In this document: positions 18,803 to 26,938 of the stretch, in pieces
Layout: each line of letters begins with the position of its first letter
How positions within the stretch are numbered: position 1 is the first letter of the stretch
Assembly (NCBI RefSeq): GCF_002109495.1
Contig: NZ_LVJN01000012.1
Coordinates: 1-64,000, forward strand
Direction: 5' to 3'
DNA from: Magnetofaba australis IT-1
GTDB taxonomy: Bacteria > Pseudomonadota > Magnetococcia > Magnetococcales > Magnetococcaceae
Length of the DNA: 64,000 nucleotides
Program-made: the position numbers and the translations under genes
The notes under the pieces: model-generated
Seen by the model: only the letters and a program-made list of their open reading frames with translations
The model's database searches: none
What the model was told of the DNA's origin: nothing

Positions 18803-19111
18803 TCAGGGAAGCGCTTTTTTGCAGCTGGGGTTCTCGGTCTGGTACTTCATGACCTGACGGAACAACTCGTCGATGCGCTGATTGGTCCGGTCCTGCGCCT
18901 TCTCGATCCGCTCCAGGTGCGGGAGGAGTTCATCCTTGCGGACGAATTCCTTCTGGACGGTTTCGATCCGCTCATGGATGCGCACCACCTTCTGCCCAAC
19001 AGACTGATCCAGCGCCTCGATGCGGCCCAGCAGATAGCGCATGACGCCCCACAGCCCGCCGGCCAGTGAGACCACGAAGCCAAGAAGCTTGAGGATTTCC
19101 TCGGTTTCCAT
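18803..19111 (-). CDS. Small membrane-anchored coiled-coil protein in the lysis module
   Basis: A 102-residue protein with one hydrophobic helix (LLGFVVSLAGGLWGVMRYLL, about residues 8-27) followed by a long charged helix with heptad character (IHERIETVQKEF...HLERIEKAQDRTNQRIDELF). AGGAG precedes the ATG at 19111. The N-in single-helix shape could be an accessory holin or spanin-like factor, but no periplasmic targeting signal or lipobox is present. I assign no function beyond its position in the lysis cassette. Confidence 0.65.
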   Translation of the reverse strand: METEEILKLLGFVVSLAGGLWGVMRYLLGRIEALDQSVGQKVVRIHERIETVQKEFVRKDELLPHLERIEKAQDRTNQRIDELFRQVMKYQTENPSCKKALP

Positions 19112-19167
19112 CGTATTTTCTCCTGATGAGCGAGGCATGCCTGCGCACGCCTTTGGGTGGAAATGGG

Positions 19168-19389
19168 TCAAACGAACAAAATGTTTGCAGCGCCGTTTTG
19201 CCGGATCTTGTCCACCTTGCCGTTCTTCACGACCACCTGATCCCCGACGGACAGTCCGGCTCCAGACACCTCAACCACCCCCTGCGCGGTGGCCACACGG
19301 ACCGTGCCTCCGGTAATGGCCACCACCCGTCCGGAGACGGGCTGCTGGCTGGCGATGAGGCGTTGCAGGTCATGAACGGGCTGGGACAC
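19168..19389 (-). CDS. Small beta-rich tail protein, OB-like
   Basis: A 73-residue protein starting at a GTG with GGAGG seven bases upstream. The core SGRVVAITGGTVRVATAQG and GLSVGDQVVVKNGKV is a run of short beta strands with turns, reminiscent of OB-fold spike modules or translation-type KOW segments. It overlaps the preceding gene by 20 bases, indicating coupling. It may be a baseplate or tail-tip component; the role is inferred from position only. Confidence 0.6.
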   Translation of the reverse strand: MSQPVHDLQRLIASQQPVSGRVVAITGGTVRVATAQGVVEVSGAGLSVGDQVVVKNGKVDKIRQNGAANILFV

Positions 19390-20746
19390 GTTGAACCTCC
19401 AGGGATGTGGTAATGCGGGGGCCGATGGCCTCGTGGGCAACGCCGGTGAGTTTGCCCCGCCAGGAGCGCCCCATCAGGGCGTCGTGGATCTCGACGATCT
19501 GTCCTGGGCTCACCCCGGGCCGGTGAACGCAGGTGAGCGAAACCTCCTGAAGGTCCTCCCCGGCGTCGATCTCGGCCCGGCCCCGGGAGAGCTTCGCCTC
19601 GGTGGTGGCCAAGAGCGGGTCGGAGATGTCCTCGCCAGGGAACTCCCCATCGCCCCGCTGACAGACGATCTCACCGTCGCCCACCAAATCGCCGGACGTG
19701 CCTGTGATGCGCACCTGCACCGGGAAGGAGTCCAGCCCCGCCACCCGGCTGGGGGCCGAGAGCCGCCAGGATCGGGTGCGCACGCTGAAGGTGACCCGGG
19801 CGATGGCGACGCCAGAACGGCTGGCCAGGAGCGTCATGCCGTCCGGGGCCAGGATGAGCGCGCCCAGGTCGTTGCCCAGCCAGATCACCGACTGGATGGC
19901 CCGGGCCGGCTGAGAGAGCGTGGCGGTGTTGGTTCCGTCGAAGGTGACGTCTTCGGTACCGGTGAAGGACTGATCGGCATTGGTCAGAAGCGCGCCAGCA
20001 GAGGCGGTGATGCCCTGGATGGCAGTCTCCGAGCCGTGGTTCACCAGCAGATGGGCGGTGCCACCGGAATGGAAACTGGTGCGGCCCCGGTTGAGGCCGT
20101 CCTCACGCCGGTCCACCTCCGCCGACAGATGCCCGCCGCTGGGCAGCCACCCCCGCACCGTCACCCGGTTCACCCGATGGCGGGCGCGGTGGGACTCCCG
20201 GCAGGAGAGATTGTCGGCGGCGTCGGTAAGGATGTGATTTGGAGTGACTCGGCCCCATTTGGGAACCGCAACCGGGAAACGATGCCTGACTCGTAGCACG
20301 CCACCGGGTGTGGTCTCCACCACACCCCCTGCGGCCTCGGCGATGGTGCGCACCACGTCCAACGGTGCGGCATCATAGACCGCGAGCCGTCCGGCGGGGA
20401 TGATCCAGTCCACCAGATCCCACTGGATGGCTTCGCCCACCACCTCTTCGGCGGCCTCCCGGGCGCGGATGGCGGTATCCCAGGTTCGTTCCATGGGCGT
20501 GGCCCGGGGCGTGGCGAAGCGGGCCGTGGGGCTGATGAGGGAGACGGTCAGGCGCGGACGGCTCACTCCGTCCCGGGAGAGGGTCTTGTTGTCCACCATC
20601 ATGGCGAACGACTCCCCGCCCAACTCCAGGGTGACGGGATCATCAATGCGGATGCGCTGGAACGAGGCCGGGTCGGCCAGCTCCATGGTTCCGGTCCAGG
20701 CGTAGTCCCCCTCGGCCAAGGCGAGGGTCGCGGAGAGCACGCTCAT
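19370..20746 (-). CDS. Putative tail hub/baseplate protein
   Basis: A 458-residue phage structural protein. The N-terminal half has the pattern of phage hub proteins: LDVVRTIAEAAGGVVETTPGGVLRVRHRFP followed by an RVNRVTVRGW strand, as in gp27/gpD-like hubs that build an internal beta-barrel. A central segment rich in Ser/Thr and a C-terminal GQIVEIHDALMGRSWRGKLTGVAHE (post-translocation-like beta region) follow. I use the ATG at 20746, which overlaps the upstream stop (ATGA); upstream in-frame sequence belongs to another reading frame. The hub assignment is moderate confidence. Confidence 0.6.
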   Translation of the reverse strand: MSVLSATLALAEGDYAWTGTMELADPASFQRIRIDDPVTLELGGESFAMMVDNKTLSRDGVSRPRLTVSLISPTARFATPRATPMERTWDTAIRAREAAEEVVGEAIQWDLVDWIIPAGRLAVYDAAPLDVVRTIAEAAGGVVETTPGGVLRVRHRFPVAVPKWGRVTPNHILTDAADNLSCRESHRARHRVNRVTVRGWLPSGGHLSAEVDRREDGLNRGRTSFHSGGTAHLLVNHGSETAIQGITASAGALLTNADQSFTGTEDVTFDGTNTATLSQPARAIQSVIWLGNDLGALILAPDGMTLLASRSGVAIARVTFSVRTRSWRLSAPSRVAGLDSFPVQVRITGTSGDLVGDGEIVCQRGDGEFPGEDISDPLLATTEAKLSRGRAEIDAGEDLQEVSLTCVHRPGVSPGQIVEIHDALMGRSWRGKLTGVAHEAIGPRITTSLEVQRVPARS

Positions 20747-22656
20747 ATGGGCAACCCGAAATGAATGGCCCGAACACCGCTGCCGGCATGGATTGGCGGC
20801 TGGTCGGCCAGCAGGTCCCACCACGCGGTGAGGCCGTCCGCCACCGGGTTCATGGGCATGAGGTCGAAGGCGGCGTTCAGGGCGCTGGTGGTAGGTTCGG
20901 TTCCAGACCAGCAGGCGGACAGATCGCCATGGACCGGCCCCATGACAGCGAAGCGGCCCTCCAGGGTGCGGGAGACGCTGCCGTGGAAGGGCGTGGTGAG
21001 GGTTTTGGTCAGGGGCGCCCCGTAGCGGGCGGAGAGATCGGCGGACAGACCGATCTTCCAGGGGGCCTCCAGGCCCCGGGGCTGGACAAACTGCCCCAGA
21101 TCCCAAACCGCATCGAAACGGCGCTGGACCAGCAGGCCCCACTGCGCCGAAAGCCAGCGTTCGCCGAAGTCCCCGAAGGCGTAGCCGGCATCCAGATCCC
21201 GTTGGGCGGGAAAGAGGATGTCATAACCCGCCGCCACCTGCCGGGAGCGCGGCGCGAAGGAGATATGGCCAGCCGCCTCGATGGTGACGATGGCGTTCCC
21301 CGTCATGGAGCGGGCGTCGGCCTGGGCCCGGGCATCCAGGACCAGGGGCAGCGCGATCTCCTGGACACGGAACGACTTGGTGCCGTTGGCCAGAACCGAA
21401 TCGACGCCGATGGGCAGGCCCAAGTCCGCCGCCAACTGCCATGCAACACGGCGCATGTCGGCTTCCAGGCCGATGAGCAGTTCTCCCTCGGCCAGAAGAT
21501 CGCGGGCATCCGGCGCGAGAATCGCATCCACCTGAATGGGGAGTTCGCCGGTGATCCACAAGGATCTGGCGTCCGCCGCAATGGAGGCATCCACGGCGAT
21601 GGGGAGCACGCCTTCGCCCCGCATCTCCCGGGCATCGGCGGCAATGGCAGCGTCGAAGCCGATGGGGAATGGATTGTCAGCGGTGAGGCGGCGGGCATCG
21701 GCCTGGATTCGGGCATCCAGCGTCAGCGGCAGTGGCTGATCGAAGGTGGCGGTCCAGACGGTGGCGATGAACCGACCGGAGAAGTCCAATGGCAGAATGC
21801 CATCCCCGCTCATCACCTGGGAGACGGCAAGGGCGGAGTCGAAGGTCAGCGGCAGCGGCTGATCGAAGGTGAGAGCCGCCGGCAGGTAGTCGAAGGTGCC
21901 GGAGAGCTGGCGGGAGACCAGCAGCGAGGGTTCCCCGCCCAGGCGAGCGGTGACCTGGATCGGCCAGAAGGCTGCGAGGCTTCCGGAAACCTCCATGGCT
22001 GCCGGCGTGGTAAGGCTGGAGCCGATCCAGATGGACCAGGAATCGGCCCGGACATTGGAAACGGCGAACGCCCAGGGGGCATGGATGCCACCGGCCACTG
22101 CCAAAGACCAGGGGGTGTTCAGCCTGGCTTCGGCGAACTGGCCCAGGTCATGGGAAACCCGCAAAGCCCTGCCAACGGCGATGCTCCATCCGTCTCCGAC
22201 CTGTCGTTCGGCCCGGATGCCCCAGCCGCTCGAATGCCGCTGGGATGTCTCGACCGCCCAGGGAGCGGCCAGACTGCCAGCAACCGACAGGGACCAGTCC
22301 GCCGGGAGAATGCGGCTGGTTTCCAGCGCCCACGCATCGGTGATGCCCGCCCGGGCAAACTCGACCAGATCATGACGGGCCGTCAGGGACGCAGCGGCAT
22401 GGATGGACCAGGAGGCGTTCGTCCCGGCGGAAACGTGGCTGGCCCAGGGCGAGATGATCCCGGCAGCGGCTTCGATGGACCAGTCGGCGGACCGCTCAGC
22501 GGCAACCTGAATCGACCATGGCGCGATGGCTTGGTTCTCCAGACCCATTGCCCAATCTGCCGCCAACGCACCAGCGGCCTGGATGTCCCATGCGGCGGAC
22601 GCACCCCGGGCTACCTCCAGGCTCCAGGCGCACGTCACCTGCCGTTGGATGGCCAC
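20743..22656 (-). CDS. Two-zone tandem-repeat tail protein (12-residue Trp repeats, then 21-residue repeats)
   Basis: A 637-residue protein from a GTG start. From residue 11 to about 255 a tryptophan recurs every 12 residues almost without fail (W11, 23, 35, 47, 59, 71, 83 ...), with unit consensus W-S-I/L-x-V/A-A-x-x-L/I-x-A-P/D. Two units (at about 95 and 169) are replaced by HDL variants of 14 residues. From about 268 to 456 a second repeat has a 21-residue period, consensus LPIxxDAxIAADARxL. A non-repetitive C-terminal region follows (WDLGQFVQP, SALNAAFDLMPMNP). The alternating hydrophobics suggest stacked beta strands. Position between the hub and the tail tip genes suggests a fibre or tip protein; I do not recognise a family. 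Confidence 0.7.
   Translation of the reverse strand: MAIQRQVTCAWSLEVARGASAAWDIQAAGALAADWAMGLENQAIAPWSIQVAAERSADWSIEAAAGIISPWASHVSAGTNASWSIHAAASLTARHDLVEFARAGITDAWALETSRILPADWSLSVAGSLAAPWAVETSQRHSSGWGIRAERQVGDGWSIAVGRALRVSHDLGQFAEARLNTPWSLAVAGGIHAPWAFAVSNVRADSWSIWIGSSLTTPAAMEVSGSLAAFWPIQVTARLGGEPSLLVSRQLSGTFDYLPAALTFDQPLPLTFDSALAVSQVMSGDGILPLDFSGRFIATVWTATFDQPLPLTLDARIQADARRLTADNPFPIGFDAAIAADAREMRGEGVLPIAVDASIAADARSLWITGELPIQVDAILAPDARDLLAEGELLIGLEADMRRVAWQLAADLGLPIGVDSVLANGTKSFRVQEIALPLVLDARAQADARSMTGNAIVTIEAAGHISFAPRSRQVAAGYDILFPAQRDLDAGYAFGDFGERWLSAQWGLLVQRRFDAVWDLGQFVQPRGLEAPWKIGLSADLSARYGAPLTKTLTTPFHGSVSRTLEGRFAVMGPVHGDLSACWSGTEPTTSALNAAFDLMPMNPVADGLTAWWDLLADQPPIHAGSGVRAIHFGLPI
21289..21855 (-). 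repeat. Region encoding ~9 repeats of 21 residues
   Basis: Successive units begin LPLTF, LPLDF, LPLTL, FPIGF, LPIAV, LPIQV, LLIGL, LPIGV, LPLVL, and most carry DA-(x)3-ADAR at a constant offset. Spacing is 20-22 residues, mostly 21. Confidence 0.8.
21892..22626 (-). repeat. Region encoding ~20 dodecapeptide Trp repeats
   Basis: Thirty-six-base units encode twelve residues each, with Trp (occasionally His, Ala, Pro or Phe) at position 1 and alternating hydrophobic residues at positions 3 and 5. Two 14-residue units break the register at about residues 95 and 169. The repeats are diverged at DNA level, so they are old rather than recent slippage products. Confidence 0.8.
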
Positions 22657-22677
22657 GGGGCAGGAATCCGGCGGGGA

Positions 22678-23064
22678 TCAGGCCGGGTTGGGAATGGAGA
22701 AGTCCATCTTCTTCAGGGTGACCATCTCCCCGGCGGTGAGGTTGACGTTGTCGAGGATGGCGTCCCCGCCGCCCCCTTCGGTGGTGATGCTGCCGTCCAG
22801 CTTGTAGCTGCCGTTGTCGATCCGGAACCAGGTCGCCGTGCCGGTGGAGACCACCTCTCCGGCCACCGGGGCGTTGCTCAGGGACATTTTGCCTCCGGAG
22901 GCGTTGGAGAACTGCATCTGGAAGCGCACCAGATATGTGGGTGGCGCGGGGTAGTCCGAGTTGGGCGGCTTGGTCCCGGAGTAGACGTAGCACCAGCCGC
23001 TGATGTAGTTGCGCAGGGTGTTGAGCATGTTGTTGCGGATGTTGTCATTGAAGTAGAGGGCCAT
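22678..23064 (-). CDS. Hypothetical phage tail-region protein
   Basis: A 128-residue protein, MALYFNDNIRNNMLNTLRNYI at its start, then an alternating polar/hydrophobic pattern typical of beta-rich virion proteins (VRFQMQFSNASGGKMSL, ATWFRIDNGSYKLDG, GEMVTLKKMDFSIPNP). No signal peptide or catalytic motif was seen. It sits between the propeller protein and the repeat protein in the distal tail block. Likely structural; family not recognised. Confidence 0.65.
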   Translation of the reverse strand: MALYFNDNIRNNMLNTLRNYISGWCYVYSGTKPPNSDYPAPPTYLVRFQMQFSNASGGKMSLSNAPVAGEVVSTGTATWFRIDNGSYKLDGSITTEGGGGDAILDNVNLTAGEMVTLKKMDFSIPNPA

Positions 23065-23074
23065 TTCGGTCTCC

Positions 23075-23986
23075 TTACAGACGGAACGGTTGGTGGTACC
23101 GCTTCCAATCGGGGCACAGGGCGGTCAGGTCGATGGGCACGGTGCGGATCCAAGTGCGGAACCGCTGATCCCGCAGGGCATAGGTGAGATGGCCCCGGAA
23201 CAGGGTCGCCTTCAGCGCATGGGTGGTGCCGGGCTCCGGGTTGGGCGGCAGCCATGGTCCCAGCTTCTCCCAGCGGTGCAGATCCCGGCTGCGGTAGACC
23301 ATCTGATGGAAGCGGTGCAGCCAGGGCACCACCGAGACGAAACAGGCGTAGTCCGATGGCCCGACCCGGTAGATGTTGGGCTTGTAGAGCCCCCGATCCG
23401 ATTCGCCTGCCACCGGCTCCATCCCCTCCGGCCACTGCCATTCGCCGAAGCGGATGCCGTCGTCGGAGAGGGCGTAGAAGACGGTGTAGTTCTCGGAGAA
23501 GCGCGGGTGCTCCTTGTCCCCGGCGGCGGCCACGGTGAAATAGCCCACGTACCGGCCATCCTCCCGTTTGATCACCGACACGCCCTCCACCTCGGGGAAG
23601 GTGGCGTTGCCGGCGATCACCTCCGCCTCGTGCCGCCAGTTCACCAGATCCGTGGAGGTGAAGGTGCGGATGCTGGAGCGGTAGCGGGCCGGGTCGTGGG
23701 CGTTCTCCATCACGGTGATGTAGAGCCGGAAGAAGCCGTCCTCCCGCACCACCCAGGGGTTGTGGACGCAGTCGTGGAAGGAGAGCACCTTTCGGGGCTG
23801 GGCATTCTTCCCCGGCATGAGCCACAGATCGTAGTTGCGTTCGTGGTCGTCGCCGGTGAGCGAGGCGATGAAGAGCATCTTCACCGCGCCCTCGTGCTCC
23901 AGCAGGAACGGGGTGTTGACCGCGAACGCGCCGATGGCTTCCGGATCCAGGCAGAACGGCCCGGACCGGTTCATTTCGCTGGGCAT
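23075..23986 (-). CDS. Five-bladed beta-propeller protein, GH43/GH32-like, in the tail module
   Basis: A 303-residue protein whose sequence reads like a furanosidase-type five-bladed propeller: PFLLEHEGAVKMLFIAS, NPWVVREDGFFRLYIT, RTFTSTDLVNWRHEAEV, YALSDDGIRFGEWQWPE, NIYRVGPSDYACFVSV and VYRSRDLHRWEKLGPW. The S/T-x-D-L-x-x-W phrase recurs once per blade. Acidic residues in the early blades (VHNPW, VEG) could be catalytic but the canonical triad could not be proven by eye. Encoded inside the tail operon, it may be a receptor-binding or glycan-degrading tip protein. No signal peptide was seen. The fold call is fairly firm, the activity is open. Confidence 0.72.
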   Translation of the reverse strand: MPSEMNRSGPFCLDPEAIGAFAVNTPFLLEHEGAVKMLFIASLTGDDHERNYDLWLMPGKNAQPRKVLSFHDCVHNPWVVREDGFFRLYITVMENAHDPARYRSSIRTFTSTDLVNWRHEAEVIAGNATFPEVEGVSVIKREDGRYVGYFTVAAAGDKEHPRFSENYTVFYALSDDGIRFGEWQWPEGMEPVAGESDRGLYKPNIYRVGPSDYACFVSVVPWLHRFHQMVYRSRDLHRWEKLGPWLPPNPEPGTTHALKATLFRGHLTYALRDQRFRTWIRTVPIDLTALCPDWKRYHQPFRL

Positions 23987-23993
23987 GGCAACC

Positions 23994-24398
23994 TCAATCG
24001 ATCAGGGTGGCGATGGCTTCCTCGCCATCGGTCCATGGGAAATACTGGCGGCACGGGGCGTCGTGGTAGGTGCCTGGGGTGGGCACGTCGCCGCCGCCAG
24101 GCTTGGGGTATTGGCTTTTTACCTCCACCGGGAAGAAATACCGGGGCGGCGGCAGGCCGGAGAGACCGAAGCCCATGGAACCCACCTGCGCGGTCAGTTC
24201 CGTGCGGTGGCCCGAGGCCAGCCCCTTTACCCGCACCCGGCGACCGTTCCATTCGATGGGCTTACTCGTGACGAAGAGCGCGTAGCACCACTGGTAGGTC
24301 TTGTGCTGCCACCCCTCGATCTCCAGGGTGCCGCGCATGGTGCGGTTGAGCTGGAAACCCACCACCGAATCCAGCGGGCCCAGGTTAACCGCTGGCAT
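23994..24398 (-). CDS. Hypothetical phage tail-region protein
   Basis: A 134-residue soluble protein with beta-rich character (MRGTLEIEGWQHKTYQWCYALFVT, RRVRVKGLASGHRTELTAQVGS) and a Pro/Gly-rich C-terminal third ending near PWTDGEEAIATLID. It starts inside the last codons of the upstream gene (14-base overlap) and so belongs to the same translationally coupled tail block. I do not recognise a family. Confidence 0.65.
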   Translation of the reverse strand: MPAVNLGPLDSVVGFQLNRTMRGTLEIEGWQHKTYQWCYALFVTSKPIEWNGRRVRVKGLASGHRTELTAQVGSMGFGLSGLPPPRYFFPVEVKSQYPKPGGGDVPTPGTYHDAPCRQYFPWTDGEEAIATLID

Positions 24399-25347
24399 GG
24401 TTGAGCAGCCTCAGCTTGAGCGTCCGCCCGGAGACGGTGTTGCGGGCCTCCAGGTAGAGGGTCTTCTCCACGTCCAGGTACTGCTCCGGATCCTCGGGGT
24501 GGTAGATGCGCTCCTGGACCGTCTGGCGGGTGCCGGGCACTTCCTGGTAGAAGCCGTCGGCGGAGTCCTCTTCGTCCTCGTCGGCGTCATTCTGGCTGTC
24601 GCTGCCGGATGAGGTTCGGGTGCGGAAGGTGATGCTGGGCGCGCCCACCGGCCAGAACTTGCGCTCGAATGATCCTAAAGTGGCGTGCCATTCGGAGAGG
24701 GCGATCACCCGTACCGGCGGGATCTCGGCGGTCTCCACGTTGCCCGACTGCCAGGCGCTCTGCATCTCGGCGAACTGGGATACGGAAGCGGTCTCCCGCC
24801 CATTGCCGTAGGTGACATCAAAGAGGGAGAAACCGGCGTCGTAGCGCACCACCAGCGCGCCGATCACCTCCTTGGGCGAATGGAACTCCCCCCGGGAGCG
24901 GTCGTAGCGGGGCGCATCGACGCGGTTTCCGGAGGCGTCCCGGAACGGGGTGCGTTCGATCACCTCCACCGCCGGGCTGTCGTGGAACCAGCGCAGCCGC
25001 TTGGCGTGCTCCCGGGTCCAGGTGAGCGCCTCCACCACCGGTTCCGAACGGCGGCCAATGAGGCGAGCGGTGCCGCCGTCGATGATCAACCGCGCCGTGG
25101 CCGCCACCCGGCTGGAGCAGTAGAGCTTGATGCGCTTGCGGCCCGGCTCCGTCACGGCCAGGGGGGTGATCTGGGTCATCCCATAGCAGATGCGCCCCCA
25201 GCCGCAGACCGTGGAGGTCAGTTGGCTGAAGGCCACCTGCACCGGCGCGGAGCCGCCCTGGTCGTCGTCATCGGCGACCAGTTCGAATGGCTCGTCCAGC
25301 TCTTGAGCTGTGAAGTTGATGGTGAGGCTGGTGGAGATCTCGCTCAT
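24385..25347 (-). CDS. Hypothetical phage tail protein
   Basis: A 320-residue protein in the distal tail block. It has an acidic N-terminal stretch (ELVADDDDQGGSAPV), a beta-rich core (RIKLYCSSRVAATARLIIDGG, EVIGALVVRYDAGFSLFDVTYGNG) and a very acidic linker (DSQNDADEDEEDSADG) before a C-terminal LYLEARNTVSGRTLKLRLLNH. No enzyme motif or membrane helix was seen. Such genes after the tape measure usually make tail tip or baseplate parts; the exact role is unknown. Confidence 0.68.
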   Translation of the reverse strand: MSEISTSLTINFTAQELDEPFELVADDDDQGGSAPVQVAFSQLTSTVCGWGRICYGMTQITPLAVTEPGRKRIKLYCSSRVAATARLIIDGGTARLIGRRSEPVVEALTWTREHAKRLRWFHDSPAVEVIERTPFRDASGNRVDAPRYDRSRGEFHSPKEVIGALVVRYDAGFSLFDVTYGNGRETASVSQFAEMQSAWQSGNVETAEIPPVRVIALSEWHATLGSFERKFWPVGAPSITFRTRTSSGSDSQNDADEDEEDSADGFYQEVPGTRQTVQERIYHPEDPEQYLDVEKTLYLEARNTVSGRTLKLRLLNHASG

Positions 25348-25470
25348 GGCATTTCGGCCTCAATCAATGTGAGAACAAGGCGGCAAGGAAGAGGCGACGA
25401 GACAGTGCATCTGCACGGCGAGGAGCCGATGACGCAGCCAACGCAGTTATCGCGTTGAGTGAGGCTGAAA
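25348..25470. other. Spacer with short inverted repeat in the tail operon
   Basis: A 123-bp gap, unusual in this tightly packed block. CAACGC-AGTTATC-GCGTTG (25439-25457) is a perfect 6-bp inverted repeat without a T tract. The rest has a repetitive GGCGGCAAGGAAGAGGCGAC character. It may be a dispersed intergenic repeat or a processing site, but no second copy was found here. Confidence 0.35.
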
Positions 25471-26505
25471 TCAGGCCGATTCGCCGGTGATGGCCACCAC
25501 CACCTTGTCCGCTGACAGGCTGTTGGCCCCGGCGGGAACGATGCGCTTCCACCAGACCGGGATGGCCGCCGGATGGGTGCGGAAGGTGATGGTCTCGCCG
25601 TTGGCCCAGGTTCCGCCCCAGCCGATGGATGGCAACGTGAAATAGGGCCGGTCGAAATCCGGGTTGTTGGGAGAGAAGTCGCCTCCGACGATGGAACCGC
25701 CGCCTACGTCACCCACGGTGTCGCCGACGCAGGTGAAGTTGTTGGCGTCGGAGAAAGTGATGGTCCAGGTCTGCTCGATGCTGCCGATGGAGTCCATCAG
25801 CGGCACGGTGGTGCTGGGGGGCGTGGTGGGCGCGGAGCCGTCGTAGGTTCCGGCCACGGTGGAGCCGGACCAGTTGTCCCAGGCCGCTTCCACGTTCGCC
25901 GCCTCGATAACCGATCCCACCCGGGTGTTGGTGGCGGCATAGCCGCTCTGCAGGGACTGGCCGGCGGCGAAAGTGAGGGTCGCCTTGTCGCCATTCCAGG
26001 TTACCCCGCCGGTGGCGGCCAGGCGCACGAACTCCACGTTGCCGGTGGCGTCGTCCACGCCGTCCTTGTCGGAGATGCGGATGAGATCGCCGTCCGCAAA
26101 GATGGCATCGGCGGCGGACTCGACGTTGACGGCGATGGAGGTGGCCCCGATGGAGACGTTGGCGTCCAGCCATCCGGAACCGTACTGCCGCTCTGAGCCG
26201 GTCAGATCCCCCTGAGCATCGGTCTGGGTGCCGGGGAAGATCAGCACCCGGTCATCGCCGGGCGTGGGGGTCTCCACGAACAGGCGCGGGTTGATCAGGC
26301 GGATGTCGTCGTCGTTGGCCACCTTGAAGAAAACCTTGCGGAACTTGGTGGACCCTGCCAGCCGCTCCCCCTGGGGGACGTCGGGCCAGACGTTGTTTTT
26401 CACCCCGTCAGGGATTTCGTTGGCGGACATGCGGCCGCCGTTGGACGAGGCGTCGCTGACGGTGGCGGACTTGTAGAAGCGCAGTTCAGACGATTGGATG
26501 GGCAT
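25471..26505 (-). CDS. Putative phage tail structural protein
   Basis: A 344-residue protein with a conserved-looking opening (IQSSELRFYKSATVSDASSNGG) and a Gly/Asp/Thr-rich beta body (DANVSIGATSIAVNVESAADAIFADGDLIRISD, GSIEQTWTITFSDANNFTC). This composition suits extended virion beta-sandwiches; a C-terminal WWKRIVPAGANSLSADKVVVAI ends the chain. It lies between the tape measure and the distal genes. The family was not recognised with certainty. Confidence 0.68.
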   Translation of the reverse strand: MPIQSSELRFYKSATVSDASSNGGRMSANEIPDGVKNNVWPDVPQGERLAGSTKFRKVFFKVANDDDIRLINPRLFVETPTPGDDRVLIFPGTQTDAQGDLTGSERQYGSGWLDANVSIGATSIAVNVESAADAIFADGDLIRISDKDGVDDATGNVEFVRLAATGGVTWNGDKATLTFAAGQSLQSGYAATNTRVGSVIEAANVEAAWDNWSGSTVAGTYDGSAPTTPPSTTVPLMDSIGSIEQTWTITFSDANNFTCVGDTVGDVGGGSIVGGDFSPNNPDFDRPYFTLPSIGWGGTWANGETITFRTHPAAIPVWWKRIVPAGANSLSADKVVVAITGESA

Positions 26506-26509
26506 GGCG

Positions 26510-26875
26510 TCAGATCTCCATGAGCTTGATGGTGCCGGTGAACAGGTCGTGGTGCGGCCAGATGGGTTGGAACGAAATCGCCGGGGCGTCTTGATGGCGG
26601 AACATCACCGACCGGGAGACCCCCTCCCAGATCAGGGTGAAGACGGCCCCGGGCTGGGCGGCCATGGCATCCAGGGCCTCCACCGTGGCACGGTCCAGCC
26701 AGGTCACCTCGTCGGCGGCCTCCAGGGTGATGGGCCTGCCCTTGGCCAGGGGCTGGGACCAGACCACCGGCGCGCCACCCAGGGTGCGGGCAGTCTCCAT
26801 GGCCACGGGGGACCACTCCCACCAGTCGGTCCACTGGAGGGAGTCCGGAAGAATCAGGTCTCCCAGCTTCTTCAT
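26510..26875 (-). CDS. Hypothetical phage tail protein downstream of the tape measure
   Basis: A 121-residue protein starting at the ATG at 26875, which has GGAG just upstream; an in-frame ATG at 26905 would fall inside the terminator hairpin. Visible features are a Trp-rich segment (LQWTDWWEWSPVAME) and VSRSVMFRHQDAPAISFQPIW. Such small proteins commonly follow the tape measure and form the distal tail. No function is assigned. Confidence 0.65.
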   Translation of the reverse strand: MKKLGDLILPDSLQWTDWWEWSPVAMETARTLGGAPVVWSQPLAKGRPITLEAADEVTWLDRATVEALDAMAAQPGAVFTLIWEGVSRSVMFRHQDAPAISFQPIWPHHDLFTGTIKLMEI

Positions 26876-26891
26876 GGCGGTCTCCAGACGT

Positions 26892-26914
26892 AAAAAAGGC
26901 CGCACAAGGCGGCC
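26892..26914 (-). terminator. Intrinsic terminator after the tape-measure gene
   Basis: On the minus strand GGCCGC-CTTGT-GCGGCC (26914-26898) is followed directly by six T residues. It lies between the tape-measure stop and the next start, so distal tail genes would need antitermination or read-through. Confidence 0.78.
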
Positions 26915-26938
26915 ATGGTCATCATTGTGGTGAACGCA

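Noticed and set aside
21892-22626. Recent DNA-level tandem duplication
   Set aside because: The 36-base units are strongly diverged in DNA; only the protein pattern is regular.
20761-23187. 808-codon rightward frame over the repeat protein
   Set aside because: Gly/Arg/Gln-rich antisense shadow of the repetitive gene; its length is a by-product of high GC and repeats.
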